From Chloroflexota bacterium (GTDB lineage: Bacteria; Chloroflexota; Dehalococcoidia; Lucifugimonadales; Lucifugimonadaceae), in the NCBI GenBank assembly GCA_022564545.1, contig JADFLG010000010.1:1-40800 (forward strand): a stretch of DNA of 40,800 bases, in the 5' to 3' direction. Of this stretch, positions 21,378-29,550 are shown in pieces; within the stretch, counting starts at the first letter, position 1, and every line of letters starts with the position of its first letter. A program made the translations under genes and the position numbers. The notes under the pieces are model-generated. The model saw only the letters and a program-made list of their open reading frames with translations. It searched no databases and had not been told where the DNA came from.

Positions 21378-21683
21378 TTGGCTAAGAAGTCGATGATCGA
21401 AAGAGAGAAGCGCCGCCAGAAGCTGGTGGACGCTTACGCCGAGACACGCAGCGAATTTCGCAAGATTTCCGTCGACATCCGCCGGTCTCCTGAAGAGAGA
21501 TTCGCAGCTCGACAGGAGCTCGCAAAACTGCCTCGAAACTCGGCAAAGGTCCGATTGCGAAACCGCTGTGCGGTCACGGGCCGGCCACGGGGATACATGC
21601 GCTTTTTTGGCCTGTCACGAATCACGTTCCGCGATCTTGCGCTGAAGGGCGAACTGCCCGGAATCCGCAAGGGAAGCCTGTAA
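21378..21683 (+). CDS. rpsN: 30S ribosomal protein S14 (uS14), long zinc-free form
   Basis: S14 is part of the 30S head. At 101 residues with RNRCAVTGRPRGYMRFFGLSR this is the long type without the CxxC zinc knuckle, as in E. coli. The start is TTG at 21378 with GGAG ten bases upstream, which gives MAKKSMIEREKRR, the expected N-terminus. Confidence 0.96.
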   Translation: MAKKSMIEREKRRQKLVDAYAETRSEFRKISVDIRRSPEERFAARQELAKLPRNSAKVRLRNRCAVTGRPRGYMRFFGLSRITFRDLALKGELPGIRKGSL

Positions 21684-21714
21684 TAACCGTCAACTACCGA
21701 GAGAATCGATCAAG

Positions 21715-22116
21715 GTGCCAGTAACAGATCCTATAGCCGACATGCTCACCCGCATCCGCAACGCGGTCCAGGTGAGGCATGAAGTCGTCGATGTCCCGGC
21801 TTCTCGGATGAAGCATTCGCTGCTGAAACTCCTGTCCGACGAGGGCTTTATTACCAGCTTCAAGTCAGTAGACGAAGACTCCATAAGCAAAAAACTTGAG
21901 GTCCAGCTTCGATACTACGAAGACAAGACCCCGGTCATCCAGGGCTTGAAACGTGTCAGCAAGCCCGGACTGAGGGTCTATGTGGGCAAGAACGAAGTGC
22001 CGCGGTACTTTGGCGGCATCGGAGTTGCCTTCCTGTCAACCTCCAGGGGAGTAATGACGGGCCAGCAGGCGCGTCGACGGGGCGTCGGTGGAGAACTGCT
22101 CTTCTACGTCTGGTAG
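21715..22116 (+). CDS. rpsH: 30S ribosomal protein S8 (uS8)
   Basis: S8 binds the central domain of 16S rRNA and is the spc-operon regulator in E. coli. The 133 residues include DPIADMLTRIRNA at the start and STSRGVMTGQQARRRGVGGELLFYVW at the end. The start is GTG at 21715, since the family begins at this point. An S8-type regulatory mRNA site near rplE was not recognisable by eye. Confidence 0.97.
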   Translation: MPVTDPIADMLTRIRNAVQVRHEVVDVPASRMKHSLLKLLSDEGFITSFKSVDEDSISKKLEVQLRYYEDKTPVIQGLKRVSKPGLRVYVGKNEVPRYFGGIGVAFLSTSRGVMTGQQARRRGVGGELLFYVW

Positions 22117-22168
22117 AGAATCAACACGGGTCGACGTTTGTAAAAATGTTTACGAAAGAAATTTTGAA

Positions 22169-22717
22169 GTGTCTCGAATAGGTAAAGCCCCAATTACCGT
22201 GCCCGATGGCGTCGACGTAAAGGTCGATGGCTCCACCGTCACCGTTAAAGGCAAGGTTGGCGAACTTACGCGGACCCTGCCGGCCACCATGAAGATCGAA
22301 CTTGCCGATGGGGTTATCACGGTCGCCCGTCCCAATGACGAGCCCGACCAGAGGGCGCTGCACGGTCTTACCCGCAGCCTGTTGAACAACATGGTGATCG
22401 GTTGCTCCGACGGCTTCTCGAAGCGGCTCGAGTTGATCGGCACCGGTTACCGTGTGCAGCAGAAGGGCAGGGCGCTGGAAATCAACGTGGGCTTTTCACA
22501 CCCCGTCCACATCGAGCCGATCGGCGACAATACGCTTGTTGCCGACGGCCAGACATTCATTGTTGTAAGCGGCCCGAGTAAGGAAGACGTAGGCGATCAG
22601 GCCGCTCGAATACGCAAGGTACGCAAGCCAAACCCCTACACGGGCAAGGGCATAAAATATTCCGGCGAAGTTATCCGGCGCAAAGCCGGCAAGACCGCCG
22701 TCGGGACGGTCGGTTAA
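22169..22717 (+). CDS. rplF: 50S ribosomal protein L6 (uL6)
   Basis: L6 sits by the factor-binding site near the sarcin-ricin loop. The track start (22088) lies inside rpsH. The family begins MSRIGKAPI, which here is a GTG at 22169 and gives 182 residues. Both repeated domains are present, ending in the signature KVRKPNPYTGKGIKYSGEVIRRKAGK. The 52-bp gap after rpsH is AT-richer and has only a weak purine tract as ribosome binding site. Confidence 0.96.
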   Translation: MSRIGKAPITVPDGVDVKVDGSTVTVKGKVGELTRTLPATMKIELADGVITVARPNDEPDQRALHGLTRSLLNNMVIGCSDGFSKRLELIGTGYRVQQKGRALEINVGFSHPVHIEPIGDNTLVADGQTFIVVSGPSKEDVGDQAARIRKVRKPNPYTGKGIKYSGEVIRRKAGKTAVGTVG

Positions 22718-22720
22718 ACA

Positions 22721-23074
22721 ATGGGCAGCAACAAATTCGATACCAGGAAACGGTGGATCAGGCACCGGCGCGTGCGGAAGAACGTGCGCGGCATAGCCGG
22801 CCGGCCACGACTCGCAGTTTTCCGCAGCAGCAACCACATCTACGCACAGGTCATCGACGACGATCGCGGTCACACACTGGCTTCGGCCACGTCACTCGAA
22901 GTGAAATCTGGGGACACGAAGACCGTTGTCGCGAAGGCTGTCGGCCGGACTGTTGCGAAGCTGGCCCTCGCGGCGGGGGTCACCCGGGTCGTCTTCGACC
23001 GGGGCGGTTACAAATATCACGGTCGGGTCAAGGCGTTGGCCGACGCAGCCCGTGCGGAAGGACTCAGCTTCTAA
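22721..23074 (+). CDS. rplR: 50S ribosomal protein L18 (uL18)
   Basis: L18 binds 5S rRNA together with L5. The 117 residues have [36 protein letters not shown] and the C-terminal [20 protein letters not shown], all standard. Its TAA is followed directly by the ATG of rpsE. Confidence 0.97.
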   Translation: MGSNKFDTRKRWIRHRRVRKNVRGIAGRPRLAVFRSSNHIYAQVIDDDRGHTLASATSLEVKSGDTKTVVAKAVGRTVAKLALAAGVTRVVFDRGGYKYHGRVKALADAARAEGLSF

Positions 23075-23782
23075 ATGGTCACGACTCAGAACGAATCACG
23101 AGGTGGCCCCCGCGGTGGCGGCGATGCTGGCGGTCGCGGGTCCGGTGGAGATCGTGGACCCGGTGGCGGTCGGGGTCCCGGCGGCGGTCGCGGGTCCGGT
23201 GGCGGTCGTGGTCCAGGTGGCGATCGCGGGTCCGGTGGCGGTCGTGGTCCAGGTGGCGATCGTCGGGCACGTCGACCGCGACGCGAGGAAGAAGATTCAG
23301 GCCTTGTCGAGCGCGTAGTCAAAATTCGCCGGGTATCAAAGGTCGTCAAAGGCGGGCGAAACCTGACCTTCAACGCCATGGTCGTAGTCGGAGACGGCAA
23401 CGGCAACGTTGGTGCTGCTCTCGGCAAGGCCGGCGCGGTCCCCGATGCCGTTCGCAAAGGGACTACGTACGCCAGGAAAGCGATGAAGCACGTTACTCTC
23501 AATGGCCCGACCATTCCGCACGAAATCACCTCCAAGTTCTCGGGCGCAAAAGTGCTGCTGAAACCGGCCGCACCTGGCACCGGTGTGATCGCAGGTGGTG
23601 GCGTAAGGGCCGTAATGGAAGCCGTCGGCGTGAAAGACGTTCTCTCCAAGACGTTCGGGTCGCCAAACATAATTAATATCGTCAAGGCCACGCTTGCCGC
23701 GCTCGACCAGCTTCGCGATCCTGTCGCAACTGTTGAGCGACGCAAAGGCACGGCCCGATCCAGCGACGAGGCCGCTTCGTAG
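23075..23782 (+). CDS. rpsE: 30S ribosomal protein S5 (uS5) with RGG-like N-terminal tail
   Basis: S5 helps form the mRNA entry pore and affects decoding accuracy. The normal double-stranded RNA-binding region begins near residue 67 (LVERVVKIRRVSKVVKGGRN), with VGDGNGNVGAALGKAGAVPDA and GTGVIAGGGVRAVMEAVG intact. Ahead of it is a run of about 50 residues built from GGRGPGGGRGSGG units, followed by an Arg/Glu linker. This resembles the RGG tails of RNA-binding proteins and makes the protein 235 residues instead of about 165. The ATG abuts the rplR stop, and there is no later Met near the core, so the tail is probably translated. Confidence 0.95.
   Translation: MVTTQNESRGGPRGGGDAGGRGSGGDRGPGGGRGPGGGRGSGGGRGPGGDRGSGGGRGPGGDRRARRPRREEEDSGLVERVVKIRRVSKVVKGGRNLTFNAMVVVGDGNGNVGAALGKAGAVPDAVRKGTTYARKAMKHVTLNGPTIPHEITSKFSGAKVLLKPAAPGTGVIAGGGVRAVMEAVGVKDVLSKTFGSPNIINIVKATLAALDQLRDPVATVERRKGTARSSDEAAS
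23189..23260 (+). repeat. Two perfect 36-bp tandem repeats inside the rpsE tail
   Basis: A 36-bp unit (12 residues, RGSGGGRGPGGD) occurs twice without a mismatch at 23189-23224 and 23225-23260, with diverged units just upstream. Perfect identity suggests recent duplication by slippage or recombination, so the copy number may vary between strains. Confidence 0.9.
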
Positions 23783-23798
23783 GTAATTCTGGAAACAC

Positions 23799-23981
23799 AT
23801 GGCCAAACTACGCATCACACAGACCCGCAGCGCCATTGGCACCAAGCCTGCCCAGCGGGCAACGCTTAAAGCCCTTGGACTCCGCAGGATTCGCCACGAA
23901 GTCGTCAGGGAAGACAATCCCGTGACCCGCGGCATGATAAAAAGAGTTGTCCATCTCGTTGCCGTTGAGGAAGCGAAGTAA
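23799..23981 (+). CDS. rpmD: 50S ribosomal protein L30 (uL30)
   Basis: L30 is a small 50S protein. The 60 residues fit the short bacterial form: [28 protein letters not shown] and a C-terminal half ending VEEAK. It starts 16 bp after rpsE. The 81-bp gap before rplO holds no gene that I can see. Confidence 0.96.
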   Translation: MAKLRITQTRSAIGTKPAQRATLKALGLRRIRHEVVREDNPVTRGMIKRVVHLVAVEEAK

Positions 23982-24062
23982 CCGCGGACCATGTGCCAGA
24001 TCACCTATGCGCACCATGTCGCCAGACCGTAATACAACCCCGGAGCCAGTAAAAACCAAGCA

Positions 24063-24566
24063 ATGCCTGGACTACACCAGCTAAAACCGTCCAAAAACTC
24101 TCGAAAGCCACGTAAACGCGTGGGCCGTGGCAACGGCTCTGGCACCGGCACATACTCCGGACGCGGTTCGAAGGGTCAGAAACAGACCGGTCACGTTCCG
24201 TTCCTGTTCGAAGGCGGACAGCTCCCGCTCATTAAGCGACTGCCCCACATGCGCGGCTTCACAAACATCTTCCGCGTCGATACGGCGCCAGTGAACCTTT
24301 CGACACTCGAAGAACTCCGTGCCGGGTCAAAGGTGACCCCGGAAAGCCTGTTTGAAGCTAGAATAATCCGCAAGAAGAAGATCAGGGTCAAGATTCTCGG
24401 AAACGGCGAATTGACCAGGAAACTGAATGTTACGGCTCATGCGTTCAGTAAATCTGCCAGGAAAAAGATCGAAGCTGCCGGCGGCACCGTAACAGTTATC
24501 GACACGCCACAAAAAGAAGAAGCCCCAAAGGCCAAAACGGCTAAAACAGCCAGAACGGCTGAATAA
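24063..24566 (+). CDS. rplO: 50S ribosomal protein L15 (uL15)
   Basis: L15 is a late assembly protein with a long basic N-terminal arm. GRGNGSGTGTYSGRGSKGQK and GGQLPLIKRLPHMRGFTN are family signatures. The 167 residues end in a short Lys/Ala/Thr tail (APKAKTAKTARTAE), echoing the tails of L5 and L13. The secY ATG follows 3 bp later, the conserved order. Confidence 0.96.
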   Translation: MPGLHQLKPSKNSRKPRKRVGRGNGSGTGTYSGRGSKGQKQTGHVPFLFEGGQLPLIKRLPHMRGFTNIFRVDTAPVNLSTLEELRAGSKVTPESLFEARIIRKKKIRVKILGNGELTRKLNVTAHAFSKSARKKIEAAGGTVTVIDTPQKEEAPKAKTAKTARTAE

Positions 24567-24569
24567 AAC

Positions 24570-25925
24570 ATGACCCAGGCCAAGCAAGCGTCAGAATCTG
24601 CGGTACCGGCACTGTTTCGTGCTGCGGCAGATGCATGGCGCATACCTGACCTGCGGTACAGAATTCTCTTCACTCTGGGAATTCTCGTCATTTTCAGGTT
24701 TTTCGCACACGTACCGGTCCCGGGTGTCGACCGCGCAGCCCTGGCCGCTGCATTCGAAGCCAACCCGCTGCTCGGGTTCCTCGACCTTTTCTCGGGTGGG
24801 GCGCTCCGCAACCTTTCTATTGCGGCCCTCGGCGTCTACCCGTACATTACCGCGTCCATTATTTTGCAGATCCTGACGCCCATCATTCCTGCGCTGAAGA
24901 ACCTTTCTCAGGAAGGCGAGGGCGGTCGACAGACGATCAACAAGTACACCCACTACCTGACGGTCCCGCTGGCTTTCCTGCAGGGTTACGGCCAGTTGAA
25001 CCTGTTTGCCGGTGCATTCACGTCACAGGCCGGCCCGGCAATCAGCGGTATCGGATTCGGTGCCAACACCCTGAATATGATGGCTATTCTCACCGCCATG
25101 ACGGCAGGAACGATGCTGCTGGTGTGGATGGGCGAGCTTATTACCGAGAAGGGAATTGGCAACGGCATTTCACTGATCATCTTTGCAGGTATCGTTTCGA
25201 CTCTGCCCCAGGTCGTTGGTCAATTGTGGCTTCTGCGCGACCAGATTTTCCAGGTCGGCATGCTTATCTTCATCGCCCTGGCCATCGTCTACATGATCGT
25301 CTATTTCGCAGAGGCGCAGCGCCGCGTCCCGGTCCAGTACGGGCGCAGTGTGTTCAGAGGCGGTCAGATGTACAGACAATCGGGCGCCACACATATTCCA
25401 TTGCGCGTTAACGCGGCCGGGATGATCCCTCTGATCTTCGCGTTCTCGATCTTGATTCTGCCGTCTGTGGTCGCCAGCTACTTCAACGACGGCTCTGGCG
25501 GTTTCATATCGAGCACTGCCAGCTTCTTCCAGAACTCGTTTGGCCCTACCAGCACGATCTACTGGGTGGCGATATTCCTGCTGGTAGTGATCTTCACGTT
25601 TTTCTATACTCTCGTCGTTCACAACCAGCAGAACCTGGCCGAAAACCTCCAGAAAAACGGTGGCTTCGTACCGGGTATCCGTCCCGGACCGCCAACGAAG
25701 GTCTACCTGATGCGCGTGGTGTTGAGAATCACCTGGGGTGGTGCGTTATTCCTCGGTTTCATCGCCATCATGCCGTTCCTGGCACAACTGGTCACCAATT
25801 TGCCGAGTGCGACCACAATCATCCAGAGCACAAGTCTGCTCATCATGGTGGGCGTGGCGCTCGACACTATGCGGCAGCTGGAATCTCAGCTCCTGATGCG
25901 CAACTACGAAGGATTCGTCCGCTAG
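24570..25925 (+). CDS. secY: Protein translocase subunit SecY
   Basis: SecY is the channel of the Sec translocon in the cytoplasmic membrane. At 451 residues it shows about ten hydrophobic segments, beginning after RIPDLRYRILFTL. It has the plug region GFLDLFSGGALRNLSI, YITASIILQILTPIIP, the cytosolic loop EAQRRVPVQYGRSV and VNAAGMIPLIFAFSILILPS. It is located after rplO and before adk, as in many bacteria. Confidence 0.97.
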   Translation: MTQAKQASESAVPALFRAAADAWRIPDLRYRILFTLGILVIFRFFAHVPVPGVDRAALAAAFEANPLLGFLDLFSGGALRNLSIAALGVYPYITASIILQILTPIIPALKNLSQEGEGGRQTINKYTHYLTVPLAFLQGYGQLNLFAGAFTSQAGPAISGIGFGANTLNMMAILTAMTAGTMLLVWMGELITEKGIGNGISLIIFAGIVSTLPQVVGQLWLLRDQIFQVGMLIFIALAIVYMIVYFAEAQRRVPVQYGRSVFRGGQMYRQSGATHIPLRVNAAGMIPLIFAFSILILPSVVASYFNDGSGGFISSTASFFQNSFGPTSTIYWVAIFLLVVIFTFFYTLVVHNQQNLAENLQKNGGFVPGIRPGPPTKVYLMRVVLRITWGGALFLGFIAIMPFLAQLVTNLPSATTIIQSTSLLIMVGVALDTMRQLESQLLMRNYEGFVR

Positions 25926-25943
25926 AGAGCGGAGAGAACCAGA

Positions 25944-26603
25944 ATGCGTATCGTCTTACTGGGTCCGCCAGGTGCGGGCAAAGGCACACAGGCACGTCGG
26001 CTGTCTGAGTCGACCGGCATGAAGCACCTTTCCACAGGCGACATGCTCCGCGGGGAAGTAGCCTCTGGCTCGGAGTTGGGCCTGCTGGCGAAAGAATTCA
26101 TGGACCGCGGTGACCTCGTGCCAGACCCGAACGTCATCTCGATGATCCGGAATCATATTGGTGATCCATCAGGCGTATTGCTCGACGGATTTCCAAGAAC
26201 TCTTATTCAGGCAATGGCACTCGATACAGAGCTGAAATTTGCCAACGTGCCGATCGACCGGGTAATACACCTGTCTGTCGATATCGACGAACTGGTAAAA
26301 CGGCTTTCGGGCAGGGCCCTGTGCGGCGATTGCCAGACGCCGTACAACCTTGAATCGGACCCGCCTTCAAAGACCGGTATCTGTGACAGGTGCGGCGGTC
26401 CCGTGGCAGTTCGAAACGACGATAAACCAGAGGCCGTCGCAAACCGCATGAAGGTTTACCAGGAACTTACCGCTCCAGTGTTGGACTATTACAGGTCACA
26501 CGGCAACGTGGCCGAGATCGTCGCAACCGGGTCACCGGACGAGGTGTTTGAGAAATTGTCTCAAGCAATCAGGTCCGGCAAGTCAGGTGTGATGGCGAAC
26601 TGA
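25944..26603 (+). CDS. adk: Adenylate kinase, zinc-finger LID type
   Basis: The enzyme interconverts ATP plus AMP and 2 ADP in the cytosol. The P-loop is GPPGAGKGTQ, the AMP site includes STGDMLRGEV and LLDGFPRT, and the long LID (LSGRALCGDCQTPYN to ICDRCGG) carries four cysteines as two CxxC pairs. This is the zinc-binding type common in Gram-positive bacteria. The 219-residue length is normal. It starts 18 bp after secY. Confidence 0.97.
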   Translation: MRIVLLGPPGAGKGTQARRLSESTGMKHLSTGDMLRGEVASGSELGLLAKEFMDRGDLVPDPNVISMIRNHIGDPSGVLLDGFPRTLIQAMALDTELKFANVPIDRVIHLSVDIDELVKRLSGRALCGDCQTPYNLESDPPSKTGICDRCGGPVAVRNDDKPEAVANRMKVYQELTAPVLDYYRSHGNVAEIVATGSPDEVFEKLSQAIRSGKSGVMAN

Positions 26604-26639
26604 ATTCCAGTTTGGGATATACTTAAGAGAGAACGATCA

Positions 26640-27437
26640 TTGAACGGTAAATCAACGCTCAGGCTCGCAACAAACGGTAAGCCAGCTCCGGGTGCAATAT
26701 TAAAGACGGCACAGGAGTTGGAACTTATGCGCGAGGCCGGGCGGATCATCGCGTTTGCCGTCCGAAAGGCGTTCAGAGCGCTGGAGCAGGGAATTACGAC
26801 TCGTGAACTCGACGACATTGCTCGCCGGGCCATCGAATCGGAGGGGGCAAAACCCGGATTCCTGGGGCTGTACGGGTTCCCGGCAACAGCGTGTATTTCG
26901 ATAAATGAAGAGATTGTTCACGGAATTCCGGGCGACCGGGTCGTTCAGGCGGGCGACCTGGTAACCATGGATTGTGGCGCAGTAGTTGACGGTTACAACA
27001 GCGATTATGCAGTGACACAGGTTGCCGGTCCTTCGACGGATGAGAAGGACGACCTGATCGACACCACGCGTGAATCACTTAAGAAGGGGATCGAAGCAGC
27101 AAGGCCCGGTAACCGGGTTGGCGATATATCGAACGCCGTCGAGGGCCACGTGCTCCCGCGGTCATACCAACTGGTCAGGGAATACGTGGGCCACGGGATC
27201 GGCAAAAATCTGCACGAACCACCGCAGGTCCCAAACTTTGGTCCGGCCGGGCATGGTCTGGAGTTGCGGCCCGGGCTCGTTCTGGCAATAGAACCGATGG
27301 TAAATGTCGGTGTATGGAAAACACGGATGCTCGACAACGGATGGACCGTCGCCACTGAAGATGGCGCACTGTCGTGCCACTTCGAGCATACCGTAGCAAT
27401 TACGGAGGACGGGCCTGAAATTCTCACACTTGAATAA
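26640..27437 (+). CDS. map: Methionine aminopeptidase, type I
   Basis: The enzyme removes the initiator Met from nascent proteins. The metal ligands are visible: Asp in TMDCGAVVDGYNSDYAV (two), His in GHGIGKNLHEPP, Glu in AIEPMVNVG and Glu in CHFEHTVAITEDGP. At 265 residues it includes about 20 extra N-terminal residues before the family start near LELMREAGRI. The chosen start is TTG at 26640 after a purine-rich AGAGAGAACG. A -10-like TATACT at 26618-26623 without a good -35 may be a weak internal promoter. It lies in the usual adk-map-infA order. Confidence 0.95.
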   Translation: MNGKSTLRLATNGKPAPGAILKTAQELELMREAGRIIAFAVRKAFRALEQGITTRELDDIARRAIESEGAKPGFLGLYGFPATACISINEEIVHGIPGDRVVQAGDLVTMDCGAVVDGYNSDYAVTQVAGPSTDEKDDLIDTTRESLKKGIEAARPGNRVGDISNAVEGHVLPRSYQLVREYVGHGIGKNLHEPPQVPNFGPAGHGLELRPGLVLAIEPMVNVGVWKTRMLDNGWTVATEDGALSCHFEHTVAITEDGPEILTLE

Positions 27438-27470
27438 CTGCGAGTGGAACTGAAAGGGCCGTGAATTTTT

Positions 27471-27689
27471 TTGGCGAAAAAGGAAGCAATTGAGGTTGAG
27501 GGACTTGTAAACGAGGCGTTGCCCAACGCCTTTTTCAAGATCGAACTCCCAAACGGTCACGAAGTCCTCGCTCACGCATCAGGGAAAATTCGCAAGAACT
27601 TCATCCGGATCTTGCCCGGCGACAAGGTCCTGGTCGAACTCTCGGCCTACGACCTGACACGGGGCCGGATCACATATCGGTTCAAGTAA
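27471..27689 (+). CDS. infA: Translation initiation factor IF-1
   Basis: IF-1 is an OB-fold protein that occupies the A site during initiation. The 72 residues match throughout: [40 protein letters not shown] and [13 protein letters not shown]. The start is TTG at 27471, within a T-rich stretch. Length and family alignment decide it, since the Shine-Dalgarno sequence is poor. Confidence 0.97.
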   Translation: MAKKEAIEVEGLVNEALPNAFFKIELPNGHEVLAHASGKIRKNFIRILPGDKVLVELSAYDLTRGRITYRFK

Positions 27690-27755
27690 GACCCGCGAAA
27701 GCATAATTGCGCAAGAGCGGCCAGAAAAAGTGTCTCAACACACGAAAGAAAGAAT

Positions 27756-27872
27756 ATGAAAGTCAAGGCATCGGTCAAGGCAAATCACCCCGGCAGCAAA
27801 ATTGTTCGCCGCAAGGGCCGCGTCTATGTAATTAACAAGCAAACCCCCCGCCTCAAGGCGCGACAGGGCTAG
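27756..27872 (+). CDS. rpmJ: 50S ribosomal protein L36 (bL36), zinc-less form
   Basis: This 38-residue gene is too short for the ORF track. The translation runs [20 protein letters not shown] and then [18 protein letters not shown], which is L36 with the invariant core [13 protein letters not shown]. The usual Cys-Cys-Cys-His zinc ribbon is gone: no cysteine remains. It is therefore a C-minus type, expected to work without zinc. A purine tract (GAAAGAAAGAAT) precedes the ATG. It sits in the conserved infA-rpmJ-rpsM order. Confidence 0.95.
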   Translation: MKVKASVKANHPGSKIVRRKGRVYVINKQTPRLKARQG

Positions 27873-27897
27873 CCGAGCTACAGGAGAAATCAGCCCT

Positions 27898-28281
27898 ATG
27901 GCGATCGTCGCCGGCGTAAACATTCCAGACAACCAGAGACTCGAAATCGCACTGACCGCCATTTATGGCATCGGCCGTACCACCTCCAAAAAGATCGTGA
28001 ACGATGTTGGGATGGGCGACACGACGCGCGTTCGAGATCTCTCTGACGAAGACCTCGCCCGCGTGCGCAGCGCCGTCGACAGGACCGGCCTGCTGATCGA
28101 GGGTGACCTCCGGCGCGAGACTCAGTTGAATATCCGGCGACTCACGGATATCCAGACGTTTCGGGGTATACGTCACCGCCGGGGCCTGCCCGTTCGAGGA
28201 CAGCGGACAAAGACCAACGCCCGAACAAAGCGCGGTCGCCGACAGACGGTTGCTGGCCGGAAGCGGGTTTCCGGTCACTAA
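27898..28281 (+). CDS. rpsM: 30S ribosomal protein S13 (uS13)
   Basis: S13 is at the top of the 30S head and makes bridges to the 50S subunit. The 127 residues carry AGVNIPDNQRLEIALTAIYG, the helix-two-turn-helix region and the basic tail GIRHRRGLPVRGQRTKTNAR. The gap to rpsK is 121 bp and shows no separate gene I would defend. Confidence 0.97.
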   Translation: MAIVAGVNIPDNQRLEIALTAIYGIGRTTSKKIVNDVGMGDTTRVRDLSDEDLARVRSAVDRTGLLIEGDLRRETQLNIRRLTDIQTFRGIRHRRGLPVRGQRTKTNARTKRGRRQTVAGRKRVSGH

Positions 28282-28402
28282 GACAGGCAGTCAGTGAAAA
28301 ATGCCGGAATCCCGGAAACACTGACCGTCCGCGTTCCACCTGATTTAAAAAATATCGCGGCGCAAGCCGCCCATCTGAAGAAAGAAATACAAAGAAAGAA
28401 AC

Positions 28403-28786
28403 ATGCCAAGGCAGCGAACGCGACGACGCGAGAAAAAGTTTGTCCCACAGGGCAAGGCGTACATCAATGCAACGTTCAACAACACGCTTGTTACGTTGAC
28501 CGACCCGCAGGGCAACGTCATTTCACAGAGCAGCGCTGGTGCAATGGGTTTCCGCGGCTCAAGAAAGTCAACCGCGTTTGCGGCCCAGCGCGCTGGCGAA
28601 TCCGCAGCGCGGGCAGCCATTGAGCATGGACTGAAAACCGTGAACGTAATGGTCAAGGGCCCCGGCGCCGGCCGGGAAGCTGCTATTAGAGCCATTCAGG
28701 CTGCAGGAATACGAGTGGTGTCGATACGTGACGTCACGCCGGTCCCGCACAACGGCTGCCGACCGCCAAAGAAACGCCGAGTCTAG
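28403..28786 (+). CDS. rpsK: 30S ribosomal protein S11 (uS11)
   Basis: S11 lies on the 30S platform next to the E-site codon. The 127 residues include [39 protein letters not shown] and the C-terminal [19 protein letters not shown] purine tract (AAGAAAGAAA) lies upstream of the ATG. A 128-bp gap without a recognisable gene separates it from rpsD. Confidence 0.97.
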   Translation: MPRQRTRRREKKFVPQGKAYINATFNNTLVTLTDPQGNVISQSSAGAMGFRGSRKSTAFAAQRAGESAARAAIEHGLKTVNVMVKGPGAGREAAIRAIQAAGIRVVSIRDVTPVPHNGCRPPKKRRV

Positions 28787-28914
28787 CCAGGGTGCCCGAC
28801 GGGAGTCGCTCCTTGCCAGGCCCAGGCCAGGATTAAAGCCAGTCCCGCTGACCTGAACCACGATCAGACATTAACCAGGAAAAAACGAGTAAGGACGGAT
28901 AACCAGGAAACTAG

Positions 28915-29541
28915 ATGGCAAGATATACCGGACCAAAATGCAAAAACTGCCGACGCTTCGGAATGAAGCTCTGCTCGCGCCCCGCGGGCAAGTGTGCGTG
29001 GGAGCGGCGAAAGAGCTCACCAGGCGACAAGTCGACTCAACAGCGTCGACGACGCATCTCTGAATACGGCACCCAGCTTCGAGAAAAGCAGAAGGCACGC
29101 GCTATTTATGGCGTGCTGGAACGACAGTTCCGCAACTACTACAAGAAGGCAAGCCGGCTCGAAGGCGTGACAGGCGACCGCCTGCTGCAGCTTCTTGAGA
29201 GACGGCTCGACAACGTTGTCTACCGGCTGGGATTCGCCGATTCGCGACCCCAGGCCCGGCAAATCGTCGGACACGGTCACATCAAGGTGAATGGGAAAAA
29301 AGTGAACATCCCCTCGTACCAGGTAAAGGCGGGCGACCGCATTAGCTGGCGCGAGAAGTCGAAGAGCACGGGGCTATTCGAAATCGTTTCTGCCGGCATG
29401 GGTGCCAACTCGATAATACCGGGCTGGCTCAACGTCGATTCTGACAAGGCCATTGGCGAAGTCGTAACGCTCCCGAAGCCGAGCGACGTCGAACTCGCTA
29501 TCGACACACGCCAAATAGTGGAGTACTACTCCAGGAGGTAG
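28915..29541 (+). CDS. rpsD: 30S ribosomal protein S4 (uS4), cysteine-bearing form
   Basis: S4 starts 30S body assembly and represses the alpha operon in E. coli. The N-terminus has cysteines 9, 12, 20 and 27 (KCKNCRR...LCSRPAGKC), which suggests a retained zinc site, although the spacing of the last two differs from Thermus S4. The S4 RNA-binding domain is RLDNVVYRLGFADSRPQARQ followed by GHIKVNGKKVNIPSY. It has 208 residues. Its stop overlaps the GGAGG that serves rpoA. Confidence 0.97.
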   Translation: MARYTGPKCKNCRRFGMKLCSRPAGKCAWERRKSSPGDKSTQQRRRRISEYGTQLREKQKARAIYGVLERQFRNYYKKASRLEGVTGDRLLQLLERRLDNVVYRLGFADSRPQARQIVGHGHIKVNGKKVNIPSYQVKAGDRISWREKSKSTGLFEIVSAGMGANSIIPGWLNVDSDKAIGEVVTLPKPSDVELAIDTRQIVEYYSRR

Positions 29542-29550
29542 TTCGCGCAA

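Noticed and set aside
22753-23676. 307-aa Arg-rich ORF across rplR and rpsE
   Set aside because: It is frame-shifted reading of L18, the S5 repeat and the S5 core. The Arg/Trp-rich pattern comes from the GC-rich repeat.
28294-28623. 109-aa ORF starting GTG between rpsM and rpsK
   Set aside because: The first 36 codons read like protein, but the frame then runs over rpsK out of frame, and there is no good ribosome binding site. I treat it as spacer.
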